A stretch of DNA of 64,000 bases from Hofstenia miamia (taxonomy: Eukaryota; Xenacoelomorpha; Acoela), in assembly GCA_004352715.1 (NCBI GenBank), contig SCFE01000002.1, positions 1,629,763-1,693,762 on the forward strand, given 5' to 3'. Under the pieces are notes generated by a model. That model saw nothing but the letters and a program-made list of their open reading frames with translations, had not been told where the DNA came from and made no database searches. Positions 46,270-57,101 of this stretch are shown in pieces. The translations under genes and the position numbers were made by a program. How positions within the stretch are numbered: the stretch's first letter is position 1; the number at the start of each line of letters is the position of its first letter.

Positions 46270-47520
46270 ATGTACATGTATTAATAGAATTTTTTCAAAA
46301 TCTGAGATTTGAAATATTTTAGTTACAATCAATAATTGACTGCATGTTGATTTTTATTATTCCGTTAAATTTAGAACTCCTTGAACTTTCAGAATTGTAT
46401 TTCATTTGTTTTTTAAAGTTGTACTTTAAATTTTTCAGATAAGCAATTTTTTACTAACATCGGTGGCTTATACCATGGCTGCTCAAAATTCATTGCAAAT
46501 GCTTACAAAAAAATTTCTTTAAAATCGATTAATGGAAATGGCGAAATTAACACTAAATTATGACCAATAATAGCTCTTCAAATATGTGAAGGGTATGCTT
46601 ATAATGACCTTTCAACAATAGAAATTAATTTCTTCACTTATTTATTTACAACCCTGGATTGTACTAGTTGAGACTAGTATTTATTTCATAATAGCGAAAA
46701 CTTATAATCGTAGCAATTTATTGAATATTTGAACTCACTCTTTGTATATTTTGAGTATTGTACTAAGAATGCATTATATACGTTCTGTCGATTTTATCTA
46801 TTATTCTCAATGTTAGGGTGCAAACATTTTTGCAATTGATGCAAAAAAATTTTATGATATCGGTTAATGTTTAAGTAGGTCTCCATGCCTATGAATTTTC
46901 AGGGTTGCCCTTTGGTAAATATAATTTTTTCGTGATTTATATTTTCTAAGTGCGGATTTAAGGTTGACTACCGATCATTAAGTCCATATGAGACTGTTTC
47001 TGATATATAACGATTTTTTGCAATATTTTCTATTTTTGAAAAATGTTTCTTTCTAAATTTGAACTAAGTATTTGCCAGAAACGGGATGAAAAAGACATTT
47101 TAGATAATACAGTGTACATACCATGTAGACAACATCACTTTTTTTTATCGACAACGATGTGTTTCTTTTGTCTATTAATACACTGATTGATACAATGATT
47201 TACTTTAATTAATGATAATATTTTTCCGTTTATCATGTGTCAATTGCTAACTAATTAATCAATCAGAAGAAATTACAGATTAAAAAAGTTGCTTTATTAT
47301 TGACCTTTTAGGACGAACAATATTTTTGTTTGAGATTTGCTTGATTTTTCCTGTCATCCTTTACCATTGGAAAACAAGAAGAAAATGTAATTATTTGACT
47401 AGAAATTTCATAGAACTAAACCATAACCGATTTAAAAAATTAATTCTAAACAACAAGGTTATTGTGTGCACCTTAATCAACGTAATTTCTTCTCAATGTC
47501 TCAATTTGTAAATTCAGAAG
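46270..47520. other. AT-rich spacer, nothing firm
   Basis: An acceptor-like TTTTTCAG precedes a short frame with MAAQNSLQMLTKKFL (46473-46521), but nothing after it supports a gene. The rest shows no coding signal. Confidence 0.4.
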
Positions 47521-48002
47521 CGTGCCTTGAAATGGATCTCTCCCTTGCCATACAAAGATGCTCTTCTTAAAATCTCCACTCTCCCGCTGTCACTCTACTT
47601 CCATGCCTGTGATCTCCTCCTCTTCAATCGCTTGCTCACTCGCAAATTGAATCTTAATCCTTTTGATTTCATTAATTTCTCTAATTACCGCTCTACTGGT
47701 CCGATGATGTTGTCACTTTCTCCATTTGTCGTCCCAAAAAATATCGCACCCTTCAATCGTGCTTGTACTGCTGCTAATTAAATCTTGACTCTCAACCCTC
47801 CAACAGCCATTGATTTCTTTTCCCCGTCGCCGAGTTCAAGGAATCTTTGATGTCTTTCCTTTTGGCTGAGCACTTCTCCAACTTCGCCTACTCTTCCATC
47901 TGCTCCTATTTCATCTCCTGTGACTGTCCTTGGTGCCGTAAAGCTTGACTTATTTTTATTCTTTTTGTAGTTTTGAATGCCTTCAGCGGCTAAATAAAGT
48001 CA
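47521..48002 (+). pseudogene. LINE-B 3' end
   Basis: Plus strand: MKWISPLPYKDALLKISTLP, then LLTRKLNLNPFDFIN, then broken frames ending near SCDCPWCRKA. The family 3' end GCTAAATAAAGTCATTC and (ATT)n follow. It meets the R4/Dong-like element tail-to-tail. Confidence 0.75.
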
Positions 48003-48066
48003 TTCATTATTATTATTATTATTTATTATTATTATTATTATTATTATAATTATTATTATTACTATT
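48003..48066. repeat. (ATT)n between two LINE 3' ends
   Basis: Long imperfect ATT run between the LINE-B tail (left, plus strand) and the R4/Dong-like element tail (right, minus strand). Confidence 0.95.
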
Positions 48067-48806
48067 TTTCTTGCATCTCACAGCTTCATGCTGGTATCCC
48101 TCTCAGATCGGGGAACTCACCAGTTCCCAGAGAGGCTTAGAGCTTTCCTCAGGACTCTAGCTGTTCCTAACAATGCTGCCTTCTGTGCTAATGCTCCTCC
48201 CAACTTTGGTACTCCCAACTCCTCCAAGTATCTCTTATGCTTCTTACTTACTGCTCCTAGTGTTCCTACAACTACTGGGACTACTTCAACTTTCTTTAAC
48301 TTCCACAGCCTTTCTATTTCCTCTGCCAACTCCCTGTTCTTGTCTATCTTCTCTTTCTCCTTGCTTTCTACATTCCTGTCCTTTGGTACTGCTATGTCTA
48401 TCACTGTTCCCAATCTTTTCTCTTTGTCTACTACTACTATGTCTGGCATCCGCGCTTCTATCACCTTGCTTGTCTGAATGTTGAAGTCCCACAGTATCTT
48501 AACCTTTTCATTTTCAATGACGCTCTATAGCTTGTGCTCATCATACTTGTCTCCTGCTTCTAATTCATGCCGCCTGCTTAAACTCCAGTGTACCATTCTT
48601 CCCACCTTGTCATGCCTGAACTTTCTCTCATTCTGTGCCAAATTCTCACACCCTGCTATCCGATGATCTACTGTCTCCGCTTCTTTCTTACATAGCCTAC
48701 ACTTATCACTTACTTCTACTCTTCTGTCTATATGCTTCTTCACCCAGTTTGTTCTTATTTCTTGCTCCTGTGCTGCCATTATCAGTGCTTCTGTTTCTCT
48801 TTTTAG

Positions 48807-49157
48807 TCCTGCTTTCTTTAACCACTTGTTGCTTTCTTCTCTGTCACATTTTTCTGTGTTCCTCCAGTATTCTCCTTGCATTGCCTTCTGTCTATACCTT
48901 GTTTGTCTCTCTGATTCCATCCTACTCTGGTATNNNNNNNNNNNNNNNNNNNNNNNNNNNNNNNNNNNNNNNNNNNNNNNNNNNNNNNNNNNNNNNNNNN
49001 NNNNNNNNNNNNNNNNNNNNNNNNNNNNNNTCCTGCTTTCTTTAACCACTTGTTGCTTTCTTCTCTGTCACATTTTTCTGTGTTCCTCCAGTATTCTCCT
49101 TGCATTGCCTTCTGTCTATACCTTGTTTGTCTCTCTGATTCCATCCTACTCTGGTAT
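48807..49157. other. Gap flanked by the same 127 bp (unmerged contig overlap)
   Basis: 48807-48933 is repeated at 49031-49157 around 97 N. Removing the N and one copy restores a continuous element, so this is an assembly artefact. Confidence 0.9.
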
Positions 49158-49898
49158 GCTGTCTTTCTTTCACTCTCAGTTCTCATCTTCCTTAACTCCT
49201 TAGTGACCTCCAGTATTGACCCTCTTGGTTGTGCTTCTACGTATTCCTTTAGCTCTAGTGCGTCTGCTTCTACAGTTTTCCCTACACTTAGCAGTCCTTT
49301 TTCTCCCTTATGCCTTGCTATGTATAGCTATCTATATTTCCATTTAAGTTGAATGCTCTCTTTTTTGCTAGTATCTTCCTTGTCTCCCTGTCTAATTCCC
49401 TCAGTTCATTCTTGTTCCACCTAACTATTCCTGCCGAATATGTCAAAACTTTTATCGCCTATGTATTAATTGCTTTTATACTATTCTGCCCATTCAATAC
49501 TGACTTCTGTAGCACCTTCCTTATTCTCCTCGGGTATTCTTTTCTTAATCTCGTCCTCATTTCCTCATGATCTGCTCTATCTTTTTCTATCACACCTACG
49601 TACTTGTACCCCTCTTTGACATCCTCAATCTTATCCCCACTGCTCGTCCTCAAACCATCTGCATCTATGCACTTGCCTCTAGTCATTGTCACTGCTGCAC
49701 ACTTTCCTAATCCAAACTCCAACCCTGAATCTCTGCTTGCCTTCTCCAATATCTCCACTTGCTTCTGCAAGATCTTCCTTGAACTAGCGTACATTTTCAG
49801 GTCGTCCATGTACCACAGGTGACTCACTGCTCTACCATTCTTCTCCATCTTATACCCTATGCCTGTCTCCTTTAACTTTTCTGTTATTGGTATTAAGC

Positions 49899-50166
49899 NN
49901 NNNNNNNNNNNNNNNNNNNNNNNNNNNNNNNNNNNNNNNNNNNNNNNNNNNNNNNNNNNNNNNNNNNNNNNNNNNNNNNNNNNNNNNNNNNNNNNNNNNN
50001 NNNNNNNNNNNNNNNNNNNNNNNNNNNNNNNNNNNNNNNNNNNNNNNNNNNNNNNNNNNNNNNNNNNNNNNNNNNNNNNNNNNNNNNNNNNNNNNNNNNN
50101 NNNNNNNNNNNNNNNNNNNNNNNNNNNNNNNNNNNNNNNNNNNNNNNNNNNNNNNNNNNNNNNNNN
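49899..50166. other. Assembly gap within the RT domain
   Basis: 268 N covering the RT core between the IPEEQK and LIPITEKL segments of the R4/Dong-like element. Confidence 0.95.
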
Positions 50167-51467
50167 CTTCTGCTCCTCTGGTATCAACCTATTCTGTTCT
50201 AAGTAACATGCCAGCCTACTTGAAATCATAGAAGTTAGCAATTTCCACGTTGTTGGCAGACATGTTATTGGCCTGAAGTTGCTTGCCTCACTACCTTTCT
50301 TTGGGTCCTTCTGTATCAGAAATGTCCTTCCCACTACCAACCACTCTGGACACCCACTCACCACGCACTCCTCCAATGCTTCAGCCAATACCCATGTACC
50401 TCATCTCTGCCTGCGGCCTTCCAATTCTTCATCTTCTTTAGAGCCTTCTTCAGCTTTGCAGTTGCAATTACTTCTTCTTGTCTGAACTCCTTCTGCATCT
50501 GCTCACTCTCTATCTCTGGTCCCTCACTTCCCCATATATTCTCCCAGAACCTTACTGCATCCTCGCCTGCTCTAGCTGTAGCCTTTTCTCCTGCATCTAG
50601 TTCTTTGTAGAATCTTCCTTCCTAGGCCTCAAACTTCATGTTGTCTCTTGCTTGTTTTGTCTTGCCCTATATTTTCTTAGTTTCTCAGCTTCTGCAACTA
50701 ATCTCTGCTTTAGCTCTTCTCTTGCAGTTTCTATAGTCTTGCCCTTCCCTACCCTGCACTTGTCCTGTACTGTCTTATTTGTCCTGATCTTTCCTATTTG
50801 CTGCCTCATCCTTGTCACTTTATTCTCAATTCTTCCTTCTCATACTGGCTTTCTGTCTCCCTTATCTTCTTGTCTCCTTTTCTTCTTCATGTCCATGCCT
50901 ACATTCCTCAGCACTGCCCATGCGCCTGCATATGCTAAGCTATTTACTTCTGTGACACTCCTAGCATCTATCCTCTCCAACACTTTATTGACCTTTGCTG
51001 TCTCTACTGCAAGCTTGCTTTTCTTAACTCCTCTTGGAACTGGCAACCTAGTTCTTTCACCTATTTCTTCCGTCATCTTTTCCTTGATTGCTGCTTCAGG
51101 ATCTGCGTCCACTGGTTCTGCTGCTTCTGCCACTTTTGTCCCAACGTCTATCACTTCATCTTCCCTGTTCAACTCTCTTTTTCCTTTAACTCTCATCCAA
51201 CTGTAACTTTCACACTTGTTCTGCAAGCCTCTGCTCTGTAACGTCTAATCCCGTTCCCGCCTTCCTCCATTCTTCCAACATTTTCTTCCTGTAACCCCTC
51301 TCATCTGGCCTGCTTCTTCTGTAACACTCCAATGCTGTTCTGTTCTGCTCATCTGTCCACGTGTGCCGTTGTCCATTGGTCTGTGTGGATCCTATACTGC
51401 CACTTCTCGAGTCCACACTCCCGATTGTGGAGTCCGCCTGTTGTCCGGAGATTCTTAGCACCCTCTG

Positions 51468-52028
51468 NNNNNNNNNNNNNNNNNNNNNNNNNNNNNNNNN
51501 NNNNNNNNNNNNNNNNNNNNNNNNNNNNNNNNNNNNNNNNNNNNNNNNNNNNNNNNNNNNNNNNNNNNNNNNNNNNNNNNNNNNNNNNNNNNNNNNNNNN
51601 NNNNNNNNNNNNNNNNNNNNNNNNNNNNNNNNNNNNNNNNNNNNNNNNNNNNNNNNNNNNNNNNNNNNNNNNNNNNNNNNNNNNNNNNNNNNNNNNNNNN
51701 NNNNNNNNNNNNNNNNNNNNNNNNNNNNNNNNNNNNNNNNNNNNNNNNNNNNNNNNNNNNNNNNNNNNNNNNNNNNNNNNNNNNNNNNNNNNNNNNNNNN
51801 NNNNNNNNNNNNNNNNNNNNNNNNNNNNNNNNNNNNNNNNNNNNNNNNNNNNNNNNNNNNNNNNNNNNNNNNNNNNNNNNNNNNNNNNNNNNNNNNNNNN
51901 NNNNNNNNNNNNNNNNNNNNNNNNNNNNNNNNNNNNNNNNNNNNNNNNNNNNNNNNNNNNNNNNNNNNNNNNNNNNNNNNNNNNNNNNNNNNNNNNNNNN
52001 NNNNNNNNNNNNNNNNNNNNNNNNNNNN
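51468..52028. other. Assembly gap
   Basis: 561 N covering the 5' end of the R4/Dong-like element. Confidence 0.95.
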
Positions 52029-52507
52029 GAGTTTCGGCCTCATCTTGTAAATATTCATGGAGAAAAAGGGGGGTGTCCGCTCTGTACTATGGTAAATTAT
52101 TTCAAGTGTCCGCTCTGTACACCAAATTCGAATTTACCATAGTACAGAGCGGACCGAATTAGTATTATTATTATTATTATTGTTATTTTGTCCGCTATGT
52201 ACGGTTTTGTAATTATTCGGTCCGCTTTGTGCAATTTTGTGTAATTATTGGTTCCGCGCTGTACTTTTCTCATACTAATTTTAAAGGTAAATTTCATTTC
52301 GTAATGAATCTTGCAAAAATTAAGGGAATAGGCTGAAACTTTGGTATATAGGAGACTTTGGTCTCCGTTTTAACATATTTGAGTTTCGGCCTCATCTTGT
52401 AAATATTTATGGCGAAAAAAGGGGGTGTCCGCTCTGTACTATGGTAAATTATTTCAAGTGTCCGCTCTGTACGCCAAATTCGAATTTACCATAGTACAGA
52501 GCGGACC
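52029..52507. repeat. Two copies of a 127-bp palindrome-bearing repeat with 13-mer iterons
   Basis: 52029-52155 and 52381-52507 are nearly identical. Each holds GTCCGCTCTGTACTATGG near its middle, a second GTCCGCTCTGTAC, and the complement CCATAGTACAGAGCGGAC at its end, so each can form a hairpin. Three more diverged GTCCGC..TGTAC motifs lie between them. Each copy is followed by (ATT)n. No coding sequence. Confidence 0.8.
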
Positions 52508-52745
52508 CTATTTTATTATTATTATTATTATGGCGCTGAATATCTGATTTTCGGGGATTTTGTTGTATTCAGAGCCTCTCCATAGTATTCAACGCCATTT
52601 GCATTATTTGGCTTCAGTTTTTGTCTGATTTCAATAAAACTTGGTGTGTAGCTTCGCTATGCAATGCTTCAAATGTACAGTAAATTTGAGTAAGATAGGG
52701 GCATTAGTTTAGGGGATGAGGGCTTCCAAATTTTGCCAAAATGAA

Positions 52746-53673
52746 TTATTATAAGGGCGCTAAATACAACCTAAATACAACTATTATAATGGCGCTAAAT
52801 ATAACTAAGGATCTATTATAATGGCGCTTAATATTTTATTGTAATTTCTTATTGAATATTAGTATATGTAACTGTTAAATGATAAAGTAGATGATTACAT
52901 ACAACAATCTGCACATTTGAACAGTTTTCCCACACTCTTGGGTTCGCTTAGAGTAACTTGCAAAGGACTTTCTAGATGTAAAATAAAGTTTAGAATAGAA
53001 TAAAAGTAGTCTGAAGTTGATCTGAGCATTATTTGCAGCACAATCAGTATTTTCGCAATGTCATAGCTCTAATAAGAATTTTTTAAGGGGATGACCCTTA
53101 ATAAAGCGTTGATTGTGCAGCCAATAATGCTCAGATCGACTTCGGACCACTTTTATTCTTTTCTAAATTACACTTTACATCTAGAAAAAACTTTTAAACT
53201 TATTTAAAGCAATGACTAGTGCAAAATTGTTTGATTCAGTAACGTCCTACATTATCCTGCCCCTACAATAATTCATATTAGGATTTCTTAAAAAATATCG
53301 GACTAGTTCTCTTCTAAAAAACAATGGACAGCATTATCTAGATGTAAATTTAATGTAGAAGCGAATAAACCTAGTTTGAAAGCAATCCGAACATTATTCG
53401 CTAAGCAATCACAGTTTTCGCAAGGGCGTGCCCCTTAAAAAAATTTTCTATTAAAAATACTCAAGATATGATTTTACTCAGAAAATTTAGTATAGATGTA
53501 ACTTACTGCTTAATCTACTTCATATATTCCAAAAAATCAGTCGTTTTCAAAATTTTTTTGCTTAATAATAGTAATAATATTAAGCGCCATTCTAATAATC
53601 AGGCAAAAATATTAAGCGCCATTATAATAGTTTTTGTGCTCAGCTAAAGTGTGTTCAGGGCCCTTATAATAAT
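52746..53673. mobile_element. Non-autonomous element with TTATAANGGCGCT terminal iterons
   Basis: The left end ATTATTATAAGGGCGCT (52746-52762) mirrors the right end AGGGCCCTTATAATAAT (53657-53673). On each side follow two more ATTATAATGGCGCTTAATA-like units, inverted relative to the other end. Inside, a block of about 90 bp starting TCTAGATGTAAA occurs at about 52972-53045, inverted at 53090-53190, and again direct at about 53335-53420. No open frame. Confidence 0.65.
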
Positions 53674-54022
53674 AAGAATTATTATTATTATTAATTTATT
53701 CGTTAATCGTAAATGGAGCTTATGATATGCTTAATACTATTAAATTGCTTATATTCTTTTCAATCAATTTTCTACAAAAATAATTGTGCTAAGATAGTTT
53801 GACGTTTGTGTAAACAACAGAGTTTGATTCAAGACTTACGTGAGTGAATATGTAAATATTTTGTCACTTATCCTACAAAACGATTTTGATGAACGGGTTA
53901 TGCATGCTATTTCAATGAGTTCGATTCATAGCTAATGTAATGTGTTATTTATTTAACGGCTTATCATGTTTGTTTAATTCTCATTTTGTTCTTGTGGCAC
54001 GTATTTATACCTCTTTAGAGCA

Positions 54023-54748
54023 ATGAGTTCTATGGCAGATCATGGGATTGTACCAAATGTTCTTTCCTATTTGCCCAAAGGCGTTTTGCAAGTTAACTAT
54101 AGCAGTGGGGTTAGTGCAAACAAAGGCAATATTTTAACCCCCACGCTTGTTCAAGATCGTCCCAATATTATTTATTCGGATGCTGATCCTAATGCGCTTT
54201 ACACGTTGTTGTTAACTGATCCAGATGCACCTAGTCGCAATAACCCCGAGTGGGCGGAATGGCATCATTGGTTGAAGGTAAATATTCCTGGGAATGATCT
54301 ATCGAAAGGTGACGAAGTTTACCAATATATCGGTAAATCATAGATTTTAAATTCAATTCTTTATGTCTAAGTAGAGTTATGAGTTATTATCCGTTTGATT
54401 ATTATTATAGAATAAATTTAAGGAAGCTACTGCTTATATATAATATAAATTTTACATATTTTTGATTTGTCAAAAGAATAACAAATTCTGCAATTTTGAA
54501 ATTTAGGTTCTGGTCCACCTAAGGATAGCGGTCTTCACCGATACATCTTTCTTCTATTTCCCCAAGCTGGTCAAGCAAAAGTAGAAGATAGTGAGCGCCG
54601 CACGAACACATCTGCTGACAATCGAGGAAATCAGAAAACCTCAAATATCGTTGAAAAGTACTCACTCAAAGATGCAGTAGCCGTAAACATTTATCAAGCA
54701 GAGTATGACTCATATGTCGACAAGCTCTACAAACAAATTGGGTTTTAA
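54023..54748 (+). CDS. PEBP1: PEBP-family protein (phosphatidylethanolamine-binding/RKIP-like)
   Basis: Two exons, 54023-54332 and 54507-54748 (GT-AG intron, phase 1), give 183 residues, the usual PEBP length. Cytosolic PEBPs bind anionic ligands and can inhibit kinases such as Raf-1. Here only the family, not a ligand, can be claimed. Visible motifs: LLTDPDAPSRNNPEWAEWHH (family signature 1) with the ligand-pocket Asp and His, and GSGPPKDSGLHRYIFLLF across the splice junction (signature 2). The C-terminal AEYDSYVDKLYKQIGF helix is also typical. AG dinucleotides at 54017-54018 and 54019-54020 lie 2-4 nt before the ATG. AATAAA is at 54829-54834. The next gene, threonine aldolase, starts 113 bp after the stop on the same strand. 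Confidence 0.95.
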
Positions 54749-54861
54749 CTTTAAATGTTTGTTAAGTTGCTTACGATATATATAAATATATTTTTTTTAA
54801 GAGTTTCTTTATTAATTTAAAAGTTATTAATAAATCTTTTTTTCTTTTAAGTTTTAATAGA

Positions 54862-57069
54862 ATGGGATCTTATAAATGTTCTTCGCTAGAAGTAAAAAAG
54901 CTTTTTGATAAAGTACTGGATTTACGAAGTGATACAGTTACTCTACCTACTGATGCTATGCGAGATGCGATGCGAAATGCAGAAGTTGGAGATAATGTTT
55001 TTAGAGAGGATCCAACAGTTATTGAGTAATCTTTTCAAATCCCCTGATATGATGAACCTATTTTTTAAATTGGATATTATTGTCATGTAGCAAATTAATT
55101 TCAGTTTTCAGCAGTATCAAATCAATTGCATTCTCTATGGTTTAATAGGTATATGTCAATACTAAGGTTCTACGGAACCAGAATATTCTTAGTCCCAATA
55201 CTATTTAGTCCTATTGGATTCGTTCCGAGTCCCGACTCATCCCAGTCGCTTGAAACTTTCTGGTCCATAATCCCATTGGTCTCACGACATAACTTCTATT
55301 TTGACCAAAATTTGCTAAAATTATGAGTAATATTCTGAAATCCTTGGTTCCATTCAATTGAGTTTTTTGGTCCAATGCGATTGGGACCAGCAAATCCCAC
55401 GGGACTAGATTGTCCCGCAGACAACGGGTAATACTACCTAAGTAGCGTTTCGAACGATAGTATCGTTTTTAATTTTTAAGCTTAGGTTTCTCATTGTTTT
55501 TTTTGCAAATTTTAAGCATTCAAATAAACATAAAAATAATGCTTTATCCTGTGTTTGTAAATTCTAACTCATGTTCTGAATTGTAATACGAATTTTACCA
55601 TATAAACCATATTTGAAAAGATTAGAAGCGCGTGCTGCTGAAATTACCGGAAAAGAGGCTTCGCTTTTTGTATCTTCTGGTACGCAGGCAAATTTAATAG
55701 CTCAGTTATCTCATTGTTGGGGTCGCGGTATAGATGTCATTGTTGGCAACCGTAGTCATATTTTTATAAATGAACAGGGAGGGGCTTCCATGTTTGGAGG
55801 GCTACATCACAGGACAATTGATAACGATGCAGATGGTGGTTTCAATCTAAATACACTGCGCAGGATGATACGAGATGATTCAGATCCTCATTTCACTCAG
55901 ACAGGGCTCGTCTGTCTCGAAAACACTCACAACAGGTAAGGGATTCTATATTACGAAAACAGAAAGGAAGGTTGTTTTCACATGTTTAAGGTTTTTTATC
56001 ATGCAAATATAAATAAATAAAAATGTATGCATTTAGTTGTCAATTCTTAGTGAATACGTTGAATTGATTGTCTTAACTTTAGTAACCAAAGCACCTTCAA
56101 TGTTTTTATTCCTGAAATTTGAATTTCTAATATGAATAATTTGAGTGTAGCGTTGACTCTCCCATACATATTACCTGTTGAATTTTTCGATAGGGGCTTA
56201 GCACTGGAAAATTAATATATATCTTTCATTCCTACTTTCAAATTAATATGCATGTTTATTCAAGGTGTTGTGGGGCAGTTCTTAAGCAGGAGTTCATTGA
56301 TCATGTTTGCGCCATCTGCCGCGAATTTTCTATTCCTGTCCATATGGATGGCGCTCGTCTATTCAATGCCGCTGCAGCCAATGAAATGCCTGCTGCTGAA
56401 ATTGTTGCAAACTGTGCCAGTGTTTCTTTCTGTTTGTCTAAAGGATTAGGTGCTCCTGTCGGATCTCTCTTATGTGGTTCCACATTCTTTATTAACAGAG
56501 CTCGTCGATTATTGAAACCGTTAGGCGGAGCAATGCGTCAATGTGGAGTGTTAGCTGCAGCAGGTTTAATTGCTATCTCCTGGGGTATTCCTAGACTTCA
56601 CATTGACAATCAAAATGCTCGCATTTTCGCTAAAAAAATTTGCAGGTATGCATATAGTGTTATATTCCTAATTTTATACCTGAGGGGTCTTTTAGTTCTC
56701 GATTAAACAGTTTTTTATAGGAATTACATCAATCATTATTTGATTACAAATTACTACTATCGATTACTGAAAATGCTTAGAGCATGTATGAACCAATGTG
56801 TTTTAATTTCCCAATTCTGAATTACGTCAGTGAAAGTGATGAAAATTTTCTAGTGTCCTTGATTTGACGTGGTGATTTGGTGAAAGTTAGTGTCAATCTT
56901 TCCATAGATTTTCGTAAACTGTAAACTTGCTATCAAACAAAAAAAGTTGGAAATAACATCATTTGCGCAGGTATAAATCTAATCCACTTGCAAACGCTTT
57001 TTACTGAGTCATTAAGTTGATGTCCATATATCTTTTATTCTCTCTTCCATCATATGCCTTGAATTAATT

Positions 57070-57101
<32 letters not shown>

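Larger units (their letters stand above)
48075..51467 (-). mobile_element. R4/Dong-like LINE with Myb, RT and restriction-like endonuclease
   Basis: Read on the minus strand, the single polyprotein parts appear in order. A Myb-like DNA-binding region (RHTWTDEQNRTALECYRR, about 51360) comes first. Then a charged linker (51226-50636) with an in-frame TGA near 50840. Then RT (50388-49459) with SNFRPITCLPTTWKLLTSMI before the gap, SHLWYMDDLKMYA (catalytic YMDD) after it, and YKYVGVIEKD. Then a knuckle CRLCKKEAETVDHRIAGCEN near 48690 and the PD...D nuclease MPDIVVVDKEKRLGTVIDIA near 48450. Stops and shifts mean it is decayed. Gaps at 48934-49030, 49899-50166 and 51468-52028 hide part of it. The domain order and C-terminal nuclease fit the R4/Dong group, some of which insert into TAA repeats. 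Confidence 0.8.

Noticed and set aside
46437-46530. TTTTTCAG followed by a short ATG frame, considered as another trans-spliced gene start
   Set aside because: The frame ends after about 15 codons and no downstream exon is recognisable.
48088-48666. Plus-strand open frames of 103-129 codons
   Set aside because: Antisense of the minus-strand R4/Dong-like element.
51210-52162. Long open frames of 229-282 codons across the gap
   Set aside because: Mostly N; only the short Myb-like piece on the minus strand (51210-51467) is real sequence, and it belongs to the LINE.
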